A stretch of DNA of 64,000 bases from Streptomyces ochraceiscleroticus (GTDB lineage Bacteria; Actinomycetota; Actinomycetes; Streptomycetales; Streptomycetaceae): the NCBI RefSeq assembly GCF_000720485.1, contig NZ_JOAX01000022.1, positions 78,665-142,664 on the forward strand, read 5' to 3'. Below are positions 1 through 10,451 of this stretch, piece after piece (positions within the stretch are counted from its first letter, which is position 1; every line of letters begins with the position of its first letter). The position numbers and the translations under genes were made by a program. The notes under the pieces were generated by a model, which did not search any database, was not told where the DNA came from, and was given only the letters and a program-made list of their open reading frames with translations.

Positions 1-2
1 TG

Positions 3-749
3 AGCCAGGGCAGCTCACTGCTCGCGGTCGCGTTGTTCGTCTTCATGCTGGTCGTCGGCCCCACCGTCTTCGTCGCGAACCTGTACATCGAGTCCATGGG
101 CCGGTGGGCCACCGACTTCTTCCGGATGAGCCTCCAGGGCACCGCGTTCGGCGGGCTGGAGTGGATGCAGATGTGGACCTACTTCATGATGGCCTGGTGG
201 GTCTCCTGGGGCGCCTTCGTCGGTGTCTTCCTCGCCCGCATCTCCCGTGGCCGCACCATCCGCGGGTTCATCATGGGCGTCCTGGTCGTCCCCAGCGTTG
301 TGTTCTTCACATGGTTCACGGTCTTCGGCGGCACGGCGATCCATCTCGACCTGTTCCAGGGCGGCAACATCGCCAAGCGGACCGCGGCCGACGTCAACAG
401 CGCGTTCTTCGCGACGCTCGAACACTTCCCCCTCGCCGGCATCACCTCGGTGATCGCGATCATCCTGGTCGTGCTGTTCTTCGTCTCCGGTGCGGATGCC
501 AACACCTATGTGCTGTCCATGATGACCTCGGACGGATCGCTCACCCCGCGTCGTCCGGTGCTCATCCTCTGGGGAGTCCTCACCGGTGTCACCGCCGTGG
601 TGCTCATGCTCGCCGGCGGCCTGACCGCCCTTCAGAACACCGTAATCGTCACGTCGTTGCCCTTCCTCGTCATCATCGCCGGACTGGCGGTGTCCTTCTG
701 GAAGGAACTGGGCGCGGACCGAAAGGAGAAGACTGATGTCGCACACTGA
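3..749 (+). CDS. BCCT-family transporter, C-terminal part (cut by window edge)
   Basis: Integral membrane carrier of the betaine/choline/carnitine transporter family; only the last ~248 residues are in the window and the open frame runs to the left edge. The family signature is clear: a Trp-rich segment (MAWWVSWGAFVG) followed by ARISRGRTIRGF, the conserved core helix and loop of BCCT carriers, then at least three hydrophobic segments and a short charged tail. Substrates in the family are quaternary or trimethylated amines taken up with Na+ or H+; the substrate here cannot be read from this part. The stop overlaps the start of the SnoaL-fold gene by 14 bases, so the two are probably co-translated with the flavin reductase that follows. 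Confidence 0.9.
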   Translation, partial: SQGSSLLAVALFVFMLVVGPTVFVANLYIESMGRWATDFFRMSLQGTAFGGLEWMQMWTYFMMAWWVSWGAFVGVFLARISRGRTIRGFIMGVLVVPSVVFFTWFTVFGGTAIHLDLFQGGNIAKRTAADVNSAFFATLEHFPLAGITSVIAIILVVLFFVSGADANTYVLSMMTSDGSLTPRRPVLILWGVLTGVTAVVLMLAGGLTALQNTVIVTSLPFLVIIAGLAVSFWKELGADRKEKTDVAH

Positions 750-1161
750 AACGCGTCGCGGACTCATCGAGAAGGTGTGGGCCGCGGCCTGGGAGCAGGG
801 CGATGTCGACGCCCTCGACCAGTTGCTGAGCCCGGACTACCGCCGCCATGGCACGGACGCGCAGCCGCAGGACCTGAGCACCTTCAAGGCATCGATCGTC
901 TCCACCAGAGCGGCGTTCCCGGACTTGGCCACGGCCATCGACGACATCGTGGTCGACGGCGACAGAGCGGCGATCCGCTGGCACAGCAGCGGCACCCACG
1001 TGAACTCGTTTCTCGGCGTCCCCGCCACCGAGCGGCGTGTCGAGGTGAGCGGCGCCACCTTCGCCCGATTCGAGGGGGATCGCATCGTCGAGGAGTACGT
1101 GACCTGGGACCCGAGGGCGCTGCTCTCGGCCCTGGGCATCATCCGAGTGGGCCAGGACTGA
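736..1161 (+). CDS. SnoaL-fold (ester cyclase-like) protein
   Basis: A 141-residue protein of the NTF2/SnoaL superfamily, resembling proteins annotated as ester cyclases. The N-terminal helix (LIEKVWAAAWEQGDVDALDQLL) leads to the typical Asp-Tyr-x-x-His segment (PDYRRHG) and the later WHSSGTH and VTWDPRALL strands. Members are cyclases, isomerases, dehydratases or simply small-ligand binders; the reaction here is unknown. The ATG lies inside the end of the BCCT gene behind AAAGGAGA. Context with an amine-type transporter, a flavin reductase and a GntR regulator suggests a catabolic role rather than polyketide cyclisation. Confidence 0.75.
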   Translation: MSHTETRRGLIEKVWAAAWEQGDVDALDQLLSPDYRRHGTDAQPQDLSTFKASIVSTRAAFPDLATAIDDIVVDGDRAAIRWHSSGTHVNSFLGVPATERRVEVSGATFARFEGDRIVEEYVTWDPRALLSALGIIRVGQD

Positions 1162-1187
1162 CGATCAACATGACAAGGAGCACTTCC

Positions 1188-1691
1188 ATGACACCACTGT
1201 CCACGCAGCCCGACATCGACCTGATGAAGCAGGTCAACCGGCAGTTCGTCACCGGCGTCACGGTCGTGACCGCGATGGACGGGGACACCCCCAGGGGGCT
1301 GGCCGTCAATGCGTTCTCGAGCATCTCGCTCGATCCCGCGACCGTGATGGTGTGCGTCCAGCGCACCTCGTCCACGCACGACTGTCTGTTCCGGGCCGAT
1401 CACCTCGCGATCAACATCCTCTCCACGGACCAACTCGACGTCGTCAGCACGTTCGCGGGGAAGTCCGATGATAAGTTCAAGGATCTGGACTGGCAGAGCG
1501 GCCCGTTCGGGAGCCCACTGATCGCGCGGAGCAGCGCGCAGATGGAGGTCGAGATCCGCGAGCGGCTCCAGGCCAGTACTCACACCGTCTTCATCTGCCG
1601 TGTGGTGCATGCCGCGGTGACCGAGAACAACCCGATGGTCTACAGCGCGGGTAAGTTCTTCGACGGTGGCGCGCTCGCGCCTCTGGGATGA
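1188..1691 (+). CDS. Flavin reductase (DIM6/NTAB, HpaC-like)
   Basis: A 167-residue NAD(P)H:flavin oxidoreductase domain protein, the class that supplies reduced FMN or FAD to two-component monooxygenases. Diagnostic stretches are RQFVTGVTVVTAMDGD near the N terminus, LAVNAFSSISLDPATVMVCV (the flavin-contact strand-turn) and the FAGKSDDKF segment. An upstream in-frame ATG exists at 1170, but AAGGAG seven bases before 1188 favours the later start. No oxygenase partner is in the window; it may lie upstream of the BCCT gene. The 3' end is 35 bases from the GntR start, so one transcript is likely. Confidence 0.85.
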   Translation: MTPLSTQPDIDLMKQVNRQFVTGVTVVTAMDGDTPRGLAVNAFSSISLDPATVMVCVQRTSSTHDCLFRADHLAINILSTDQLDVVSTFAGKSDDKFKDLDWQSGPFGSPLIARSSAQMEVEIRERLQASTHTVFICRVVHAAVTENNPMVYSAGKFFDGGALAPLG

Positions 1692-1725
1692 TCGGCGGGC
1701 GGCTCGAGAGACGGAGGAGGGCTCG

Positions 1726-2400
1726 GTGAATCGCGGCACAAGCGGAGCTACGAAGGGGTCGATGCAGGCCAGGGTCATCGATGAAATGCGGCGGCGCATC
1801 ATCAAAGGTGACATCAAGCCCGGCGCTCCGCTCTCGGAGCTCGCGCTCGCGGACGAGTTCGGCGTCAGCCGTACACCGGTCCGCGAGGCACTCAAGCAGC
1901 TCCAGACCGAGGGGCTGGTCGAGATCCGGCCCCGCGTCGGCACCTTTGTCACCACTCCGTCCCGCCGCGAGATCACCGAGCTCTTCGAGATGAAGGAGCT
2001 CCTGGAGGGGGCGGCCGCCCGCCTCCTCGCCCAGCGCGGCCGGGTCCCGGAGATCGACAAGCTGGAGCGGAACCTGCGCGAGGCCGATGAAGCGGTGGCG
2101 CGGGACGACCGGGAGCGTTACGCCGAGCTGGTCCAGGAGTTCCATGACGTCCTCATCGCCGGCGCCGACAACAGCAAGCTGGAAGCCCACTACCGGATGC
2201 TGATGAACCAGCTCGCCTACTCCCGGCTGGTCAACACGTCCTTGAGCCAACCGGGACGTCCCCTCCAGTCGGACCGCGAGCACCACCTCGTCCTGGAGCT
2301 GATCCTGGAGAAGGACGGCGACAGCGCCGAACACATCATGCGCGAACACGTCAGGGCCAGCCGACGCGCACTGCTGGCGGGGCTGCCTATTGGCGGCTAG
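1726..2400 (+). CDS. GntR-family regulator, FCD (FadR) subfamily
   Basis: A 224-residue transcription factor. Residues ~14-80 form the GntR winged helix (RVIDEMRRRIIKGDIKPG, then LADEFGVSRTPVREALKQLQ), followed by an all-helical FCD ligand-binding domain containing the metal-type residues typical of the subfamily (FHDVLIAGADN, EHHLVLELILEKD, MREHV). The GTG start was chosen because GGAGG lies just before it; an ATG 60 bases upstream has no such signal and would overlap the flavin reductase. It probably controls the BCCT/SnoaL/flavin-reductase operon in response to the catabolic substrate. Confidence 0.9.
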   Translation: MNRGTSGATKGSMQARVIDEMRRRIIKGDIKPGAPLSELALADEFGVSRTPVREALKQLQTEGLVEIRPRVGTFVTTPSRREITELFEMKELLEGAAARLLAQRGRVPEIDKLERNLREADEAVARDDRERYAELVQEFHDVLIAGADNSKLEAHYRMLMNQLAYSRLVNTSLSQPGRPLQSDREHHLVLELILEKDGDSAEHIMREHVRASRRALLAGLPIGG

Positions 2401-2434
2401 GGCGCCCGGGCGGGCTCGGTGGGTGGTCCACTGC

Positions 2435-2686
2435 CGGGCCGGACTCGGCATTGCGATGGCTCCGCGGCTCGCGCTCACCAATCGACGCGACGACGTACGC
2501 CTGCTGCCGCTGGGCGGCTCCGATGTCGCCGCGCCCGTCCGCCGGATTCTCCTCGCCCACCCGCAAGACCGCGCGGCGACCCCTGCCGTGCAGGCCATGA
2601 CCCGCACCCTGCACTCCGCGGCAACGCGGTTCACCGGTCAACGACTCGACCGGGCCCAGCTCGGCTCGGTACGGCGCGCCAAGTAG
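2435..2686 (+). pseudogene. Remnant of a LysR-family regulator (C-terminal end only)
   Basis: This open stretch reads like the last ~85 residues of a LysR substrate-binding domain: GLGIAMAPRLAL, then VRLLPLGG, a PVRRILLAHP strand, and TPAVQAMTRTLHSAA, matching the usual C-terminal pattern of a Gly-Leu-Gly-Ile turn, a strand and the final helix. No winged-helix N terminus or upstream half exists: the frame upstream is the end of the GntR gene. I read it as a decayed fragment left by deletion rather than a working gene. Confidence 0.55.
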
Positions 2687-2699
2687 GTATCAGGACGGC

Positions 2700-3602
2700 T
2701 CAGCGGCCGTCCGCGCTCGACGGGGCGCTGCCTCTGCTGGAGGACGACCGAGGGGCCGTCATGTCGAGCAGGAGCATGGCGTCGTGGTCGGGGGTGCCGG
2801 GTTCGGCGGTGTAGGCACCGAGGCGCTGGCCGGGGGTGCCGTCGAGGTGCATGCTCTGGGCGCTGAGGGTGAGGACGCCGACCTGTGGGTGGTGGAAGGT
2901 CTTCTGGATCTTCTTGCGCCCGACGACGTCATAGCGTTCCCACAGCTTGGCGAAGTCGGGGCTCTTCAGGAGGAGTTCGCCGACGAGGTGGGTGAGGTCG
3001 GGCGCGTCGGGGTTGATGCCCGCCCGGGCGCGCAGCCCGGCGACGCAGGTGCGGACCTGGTTTTCCCAGTCGGGGAAGAGCTCGCGTGCGGTGGGGTGGA
3101 GGAAGAGGTAGCGGGCGAGGTTGCGTTGTGTTGCGGGCCAGTCGGCGAGGCCCGCGTACAGGGCGAGGCCGCCGGGGTTCCAGGCGAGCAGGTCCATGCT
3201 GCGGCTGACGACGTAGGCGGGGCATGGCCGCATCGTCTCCAGCAGTAGTTTCAGGTGCGGGCGCACCGTCCGGCTCGGCGGGGGAGGCGGCTCGGGGGCG
3301 TACCGGGCGGCGCGGGCGGCGAGCTCGCGCAGGTGGTGGTGTTCGTCGTCGTCGAGCTGCAGGGCACGGGCGAGGGCGTCGACGACGCCGGGGCTGGGCC
3401 GCGTTTCCTTACCGCGTTCGAGGCGGGTGTAGTAGTCGATGCTGACCCCGGCGAGCGTGGCCAGCTCCTCGCGACGCAGGCCGGGGGTGCGCCGTACGCC
3501 GGCCCCGGGGGTGAGGCCGGCGCTCTCGGGGCTGGTCTGAGTGCGGCGGGCGCGCAGGAAGCGTCCCAGTGCGTCACCGCTGGTGTGCTGCTCGGGTGCC
3601 AT
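2700..3602 (-). CDS. XRE-family regulator with MmyB-type ligand domain
   Basis: A 300-residue transcription factor. The N-terminal helix-turn-helix spans roughly residues 10-75 with the hallmark GLRREELATLAGVSIDYYTRLERG of actinobacterial MmyB-like regulators, followed by an alpha/beta domain (residues ~100-260; SRSMDLLAWNPGGLALYAG, FPDWENQVRTCVAGLRA) thought to bind a hydrophobic ligand. The C-terminal tail is Ser-rich. The ATG at 3602 lacks an outstanding ribosome site but matches the conserved N terminus; the frame extends upstream without homology. It is divergent from the first aldo-keto reductase, its likeliest target; such regulators commonly sit beside reductases. Confidence 0.9.
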   Translation of the reverse strand: MAPEQHTSGDALGRFLRARRTQTSPESAGLTPGAGVRRTPGLRREELATLAGVSIDYYTRLERGKETRPSPGVVDALARALQLDDDEHHHLRELAARAARYAPEPPPPPSRTVRPHLKLLLETMRPCPAYVVSRSMDLLAWNPGGLALYAGLADWPATQRNLARYLFLHPTARELFPDWENQVRTCVAGLRARAGINPDAPDLTHLVGELLLKSPDFAKLWERYDVVGRKKIQKTFHHPQVGVLTLSAQSMHLDGTPGQRLGAYTAEPGTPDHDAMLLLDMTAPRSSSSRGSAPSSADGR

Positions 3603-3791
3603 ATAACCAGTGTCGCTCCGTCGCCACCGGGCCGGCATCCGCGAGGGGGGCCCTGTCACACCCCCGCTCGCCGCTCCCCGGAACGATCCGGCCTGCCTCT
3701 CGGGCGCACGGGACGGCACGGTGGATGACGTCGCCGGTTCTCCCCAAGGCGGACTGGCTCGACAAAATACCTGGAGAAGGGCGAAAACGTA

Positions 3792-5637
<1,846 letters not shown>

Positions 5638-5663
<26 letters not shown>

Positions 5664-6588
5664 CAGCAGCCCCTCTCGCACGGCCCGGGCGAGCACGTGT
5701 CGTGGCACTGCGCCGGGTCTCCTCGAGGAACGCCGCGAGCACCGGAGAGCGGTCGTCCCGGCGGTGGGACAGGACCAGGTCGGGCAGCGGTGTCCGCGGA
5801 GTCACATCGCAGAACCAGGTGTCGGGCCGCCCGGCCGCGCGCATGCAGGATGGGCCGAGGCCCGCGCCGACGCCGCACGCGGCCAGACCGATGATCGTGT
5901 GCACGTCCCTCGCCTCGGTGGCCGTGTCGAGAGCCAGTGTGTTGTCTTCCAGGAGCGCCCGCAGGCCCGCGCGGACGGCCGGTTCGTCGTCCGCCGGCGT
6001 CACGATCAGGTGCTGTCGGCCGAGCTGTGCGAGGCTCACCGTCTTCAGGCCGGCGTAGGGGTGGCCCGTACCCACCACGGTGACCAGGTGATCGCGGCCG
6101 ACGGTGACGGTGACGAGTTCCTCCGCACCCGCTCCGCGCGGGGCGCCCCGCCCGACCGCCAGGTCCAGTTCACCGCGGGTCAGGGCCGCGGCGCTGCGCG
6201 CGGTCGACATCTCGCGCAGTTCGAGCCGTACGTCCGGGTGGTCCCGCCGGAACGGGGCCAGTACCGACGGCAGAAACCGCAGCAGGGCCGAGCCGATGAA
6301 GCCCACCCGGAGCCGTCCTGTCTCGCCCCGCGCCGCGCGCCCCGCCTCGACCGCCGCAGCCGACATCTCGCACAGGGCCCGTCGCGCCGGTGCCAGGAAC
6401 GCCGCACCCGCCGCAGTAGGGAACACACCCCCGGGAGTGCGGTCGAAGAGGCGCTCGCCCACCTCCCGTTCGAGGTCCGCGATCTGGCGGGAGAGCGGCG
6501 GCTGGGCGATCCCGAGGGCCGCCGCCGCCCGCCCGAAGTGCTGATGCTCGGCGACGGCGAGGGCGTAGCGGAGATGACGCGCTTCCAT
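5638..6588 (-). CDS. LysR-family regulator
   Basis: A 316-residue regulator with an N-terminal winged helix ([21 protein letters not shown], then [21 protein letters not shown]) and a periplasmic-binding-like effector domain beginning near residue 90 ([20 protein letters not shown]). The ATG at 6588 begins the conserved MEARHLRY start; a more distal in-frame start adds seven unconserved residues. It is divergent from the alpha/beta hydrolase and converges into the preceding reductase with a 26-base overlap. The hydrolase promoter is the most likely target. Confidence 0.92.
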
Positions 6589-6766
6589 ACGCCCAGCGTA
6601 AATGGTCACGGTCGCTCATACCTGTGAGGTATCGCGGGCCGCGTCGTCCGGCATCGGCGTTGTCCGCACCTCACCGGCACGGTTGAACTTGAGCAGAACG
6701 ACGGACCCACCCATTCACTCACCCACTCGGTCCTCCTCCGCCCTGCTCAATCCCGCACTGTCGAAA

Positions 6767-7636
6767 GTGAAGCCACTCGTGATCTCCCCGACCTCGGACG
6801 TTGTGTTCGTACTCGTCCACGGAGCCTGGCACTCCTCCTGGCACTGGGCACTCACCCAGCGTTCGCTGGCTCACCTCGGCGCTGCGAGCGTCGCGCTGGA
6901 CCTGCCGGGTCACGGCTTCGACGCGCCGCTGCCCTCCGGATACCTGCTCCCCGGGCAGCCGGGGCTCGCCACGGAGAAGTCCCGGCTCGCCGGGCTGACC
7001 ACGGAGGAGTGCGCCGAGAGCATCCTGTCCACACTGAGGGAGGTCCGCCGGCACCACCGTACGGTCGTCCTCGTGTCCCACAGCGCCGGCGGCGGACCGG
7101 CGTCCCTCGCCGCACAGACCGCTCCGGACCTCGTCGACCGGATCGTCTACCTCTCCGCGTTCGTCCCGGCCGGGCGCCCCTGCTTCACCGACTACCTGAG
7201 CTCCCCGGAACAGACCGCGACCGTACGGGGACAGGGGCTCGGCATCGGCGACCCCGAGAGCCTCGGTGCGTTCCGTATCAATCCCGTCTCCACGGACCCC
7301 GCATACGTCGAGGAGCTGCGGCGGACGTACTACGACGACGTGCCCGCCGAGGAGTTCGCCCGCTGGCACCTCACCCTCAGCCCCGACCTGCCGTCGGCCA
7401 TCCCGACGACGCCCGTCCACCTGACGGCCGACCGCTGGGGGCGCATCCCGCGCACCTTCATCCGGCTGGCCGACGACCGCGCCGCCACGTCGGCCATGCA
7501 GAACCTGATGATTACGGAGGCTGATGCGTTCGCGTCCGAGAACCCCTTCACGGTCCACGAACTGCCCGGCAGTCACTCGCCGTTCGCCGCCCGGCCCGCG
7601 GAACTCGCCGCCATGCTCGTCTCCGACCTCCATTGA
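6767..7636 (+). CDS. Alpha/beta hydrolase (EstC/AB_hydrolase_6 type)
   Basis: A ~289-residue cytoplasmic esterase-like hydrolase. The oxyanion segment VLVHGAWHSSWHW, nucleophile elbow SHSAGGG (Ser flanked as S-H-S-A-G) and late His in LPGSHSPFAA are visible; family members hydrolyse small esters such as pyrethroids or salicylate esters. The start is uncertain: in-frame GTG codons lie at 6767, 6779 and 6803, none with a convincing ribosome site, and the fold begins at FVLVHGAW. It is transcribed divergently from the LysR regulator above. Confidence 0.8.
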   Translation: MKPLVISPTSDVVFVLVHGAWHSSWHWALTQRSLAHLGAASVALDLPGHGFDAPLPSGYLLPGQPGLATEKSRLAGLTTEECAESILSTLREVRRHHRTVVLVSHSAGGGPASLAAQTAPDLVDRIVYLSAFVPAGRPCFTDYLSSPEQTATVRGQGLGIGDPESLGAFRINPVSTDPAYVEELRRTYYDDVPAEEFARWHLTLSPDLPSAIPTTPVHLTADRWGRIPRTFIRLADDRAATSAMQNLMITEADAFASENPFTVHELPGSHSPFAARPAELAAMLVSDLH

Positions 7637-7694
7637 GCGCCCGGAGCAGGGGAGTGCCTCAGCCCGCGACCGGCCGGGGGCAGCCCGGGAGCGT

Positions 7695-8468
7695 TCAGTG
7701 GATGTGCGACCCGCCGTTGATGTCGTACGTGACGCCCGTGAGGTAACCGGATGCGGGGCGGGCCAGGAAGGCGATGACATCGGCGACATCGGTGACGCTG
7801 CCGGCGCGGCGCATCGGGATATCTTCGATCATGGCGGCCTTACGCGCCGGATCGAGCTTGCCGGCGGTGATGTCGGTGTCGATCAGTCCGGGAGCAACCG
7901 AGTTGACGGTGACGCCGGAGGGACCGAGTTCACGGGCCAGGGCGCGGGAGAAGCCGAGCAGGGCCGCCTTGGCGGCCGAGTACGCAACGCCGCCGAAGAC
8001 CCCGCCGCCGCGTTCGGCCGAGACGGACGACAGGTGGATGATGCGGCCGAAGCCGCGCTGTGCCATGCCGGGGGCCACTCGGCGGGTGACGAGGAAGCTG
8101 CCGCGGACGTTGACATCGAAGATGCGGTCCCACTCCTCGGCCGAGACATCGAGGAAACGGGTCGGTGAAGTGATGCCGGCGTTGTTGACCAGCGCTCCGA
8201 CCGGGGGGAGGGCGGCCTCGACGGCTTCGACGGCGGCGTTCACCGCGTCGGGGTCGGTCACATCCGCGGCGAGGCCCAGCCCCTGCACGCCATGGGCCTC
8301 GGCCACCTCCCGCGCGGTGTCTTCGGCGGCTTCCTTGTCCACATCCAGTACGGCGATGTGGTAACCGTCGGCGGCCAGGGCCAGAGCAGTGGCACGGCCG
8401 ATACCCCGAGGGGATCCGGCGCCGGTGACGATGGCGGTGCGGGGGGTGGAGTCGGTGGTCGTCGTCAT
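7695..8468 (-). CDS. Short-chain dehydrogenase/reductase (FabG-like)
   Basis: A 257-residue classical SDR: cofactor turn TGAGSPRGIG, NNAG at ~92-95, catalytic Ser in HLSSVSAE, Tyr-x-x-x-Lys as YSAAK, and the C-terminal YDINGGSHIH. It oxidises or reduces a hydroxyl/carbonyl of an unidentified carbohydrate-like substrate. It is the last gene of the operon permease, transketolase N, transketolase C, SDR, 76 bases after the transketolase C gene, with its own AAGGAAG site. Because transketolases need ketose donors, it may interconvert a polyol or sugar acid and the ketose substrate; this is inference from order alone. Confidence 0.88.
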   Translation of the reverse strand: MTTTTDSTPRTAIVTGAGSPRGIGRATALALAADGYHIAVLDVDKEAAEDTAREVAEAHGVQGLGLAADVTDPDAVNAAVEAVEAALPPVGALVNNAGITSPTRFLDVSAEEWDRIFDVNVRGSFLVTRRVAPGMAQRGFGRIIHLSSVSAERGGGVFGGVAYSAAKAALLGFSRALARELGPSGVTVNSVAPGLIDTDITAGKLDPARKAAMIEDIPMRRAGSVTDVADVIAFLARPASGYLTGVTYDINGGSHIH

Positions 8469-8544
8469 GTGTTCTTCCTTAAGCGGCAGTTGAGGCGGAG
8501 TCATACGAGTGGAATCGCACGAACAGAGGAGCAGGGGCTGACCG

Positions 8545-9549
8545 TCACAGCTCTTCCCGGACGCGTGTCTTGATGGCGGACACGGAGAGCCCATAGCGGT
8601 CGTGCAGCGTGGGCAGCGCGCCCGCGGCCAGGAACGCATCGGGCAGGCCGATCGGCACGATGCGTACTCCCGCCCCGGCGTATGCCAGGCACGAGGCCAC
8701 GGACTCGGCCAGGCCGCCGATGACGGTGTGGTTCTCCAGGGTCACCACGAGCCGCCCCTTCGCCGTCTCGCGCAGGATGGCCTCGGTGTCGAGGGGCTTG
8801 ATGGTCGGGACGTGCAGCACGGCGGCGTCGATGTGGTCGGCCGCCAGCTCCTTCGCCGCGGTCAGCGCCCGCGTGGTCATCAGGCCCGTGGAAATGAACA
8901 ACACGTCGCGGCCGGTGCGCAGTTCAGCGGCCCGTCCCAGTTCGAAGCGGTAGTCGTACTCGTCGAGTACGGTCGGCACGGCGCCGCGCAGCAGCCGTAG
9001 ATAGGTGGGCCCCGGAGCGGCGGCCAGGGCCGGGACGGCCTGTTCGATGTCCACGGAGTCGGCCGGGTCGACGATGGTCAGGCCGGGCATGCCACGCAGG
9101 ATGGCCAGGTCTTCGGTGGCCTGGTGGCTGGGACCGTAACCGGTGGTGAGGCCGGGCAGCGCGCCGACGACATTGACGTTGAGTCCGGGCTCGGCGATGT
9201 CCAGGCACAGGAAGTCGTATGCGCGGCGGGTGGCGAAGACGGAGTAGGTCGAGGCGAACGGTACGAGGCCGACCTCGGCCAGGCCGGCGGCCGCGCCCAG
9301 CATGGACTGTTCCGCCATGCCCATCTGGAAGAACCGGTCCGGATGGGCGTCTCGGAAGATGTGCATGTCGGTGTACTTGGCCAGGTCGGCGGAGAGCCCG
9401 ACGATCTCGGGCCGCTCCTCGGCGAGCCGGGCCAGCGCGTGCCCGAAGGGCGCCTTGGTGGTGCGCTGTCCCTCCTCCGCGATCGAGGCGATCATGGCCG
9501 AGGTGGTGAGCTTGCGCGGTGCGTTCGTGCTCGTAACGGGGGCGTTCAT
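8545..9549 (-). CDS. Transketolase C-terminal subunit (split transketolase)
   Basis: A 334-residue protein equal to the pyrimidine-binding and C-terminal domains of transketolase. The segment GHALARLAEERPEIVGLSAD and the FFQMGMAEQSMLGAAAGLA turn carry the Glu that activates thiamine diphosphate; the C-terminal Rossmann-like domain follows (VVTLENHTVIGGLAESVAS). Alone it lacks the diphosphate-binding domain, supplied by the neighbouring subunit. The start overlaps the upstream subunit's stop as ATGA, giving coupled 1:1 synthesis. Likely role is two-carbon transfer on a non-standard sugar phosphate or acid. Confidence 0.92.
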   Translation of the reverse strand: MNAPVTSTNAPRKLTTSAMIASIAEEGQRTTKAPFGHALARLAEERPEIVGLSADLAKYTDMHIFRDAHPDRFFQMGMAEQSMLGAAAGLAEVGLVPFASTYSVFATRRAYDFLCLDIAEPGLNVNVVGALPGLTTGYGPSHQATEDLAILRGMPGLTIVDPADSVDIEQAVPALAAAPGPTYLRLLRGAVPTVLDEYDYRFELGRAAELRTGRDVLFISTGLMTTRALTAAKELAADHIDAAVLHVPTIKPLDTEAILRETAKGRLVVTLENHTVIGGLAESVASCLAYAGAGVRIVPIGLPDAFLAAGALPTLHDRYGLSVSAIKTRVREEL

Positions 9550-10448
9550 GCGTCGGATCCCTTCCGGTTGCGGTGGTGGTGCGCCAACTGGTCGCGTGCG
9601 ACCTGCCATTCGTGCTCCTCGACCCGCATGAAGTGCGCCTTTTCCCGCGTCTCCAGCAGTGGCACACCGCGTCCAATCTGGGTGTCGCAGACCAGCACGG
9701 AGGGCGAGCCCCGGTGCACGCGTGCGGCGTCAAAGGCGGTGAGGAGCGCACCGATGTCGTTGCCGTCCACCCTGATGGCGTGCCAGCCGAACGCCTCCCA
9801 CTTGTCGGTGACGGGCTCGGTGCGCAGGACGCCGGCGGTGGGGCCGTCCGCCTGGAGGGCGTTGACATCGACGATGGTGGTGACGTTGTCCAGGCCGTGG
9901 TGGGCGCAGGCGAGCGCGGCTTCCCAGGTGGACCCCTCATCGAGCTCACCGTCGGAGAGCAGGTTGTACACCCGTGCCGAGCTGCCCTGATGGCGCAGTC
10001 CGAGCGCCATGCCCGCCGCGACGCCGAGGCCGTGCCCGAGCGAACCGCCGGAGATCTCCATACCGGGTGTGTACGAGGCCATGCCCGACATGGGCAGCCG
10101 CGAGTCGTCGCTGCCGTACGTAGCCAGCTCCTCGACGTTCAGGATCCCGGCCTCGGCGAGCGCGGCGTACAGGGCGATGGCGTAGTGACCGATCGAGAGC
10201 AGGAACCGGTCACGTTCCGCCCAACCCGGCTCATCAGCGCGGTAGTTCAGTACATCCTTGTAGGCGACGGCGAGGATGTCCGCCACGCCGAGGGCCTGCC
10301 CGATGTATCCCTGGCCCTGTACCTCGCCCATGTCCAGGGCGTGCCGCCGGATGCGGTAGGCCGATTCGCGCAGTGCGTTGATGCGTTGGGCGCGGTCGGT
10401 GCTGTTTTCGACAGCGGGGGTGAGAGTGGAATCGATGGAGCTGCTCAC
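9546..10448 (-). CDS. Transketolase N-terminal subunit (TPP-binding)
   Basis: A 300-residue thiamine-diphosphate/Mg-binding half of a split transketolase. The TPP motif appears as LLSDGELDEGSTWEA followed by VDVNALQADG, and the N-terminal GQGYIGQALGVADILA holds the usual active-site His/Gly region. The GTG start sits four bases after the permease stop codon, and its AAGGAGC site lies inside the permease coding end, so translation is coupled. Split transketolases are common in dedicated catabolic operons; the housekeeping enzyme is normally a single ~690-residue chain. Confidence 0.92.
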   Translation of the reverse strand: MSSSIDSTLTPAVENSTDRAQRINALRESAYRIRRHALDMGEVQGQGYIGQALGVADILAVAYKDVLNYRADEPGWAERDRFLLSIGHYAIALYAALAEAGILNVEELATYGSDDSRLPMSGMASYTPGMEISGGSLGHGLGVAAGMALGLRHQGSSARVYNLLSDGELDEGSTWEAALACAHHGLDNVTTIVDVNALQADGPTAGVLRTEPVTDKWEAFGWHAIRVDGNDIGALLTAFDAARVHRGSPSVLVCDTQIGRGVPLLETREKAHFMRVEEHEWQVARDQLAHHHRNRKGSDA

Positions 10449-10451
10449 TCT

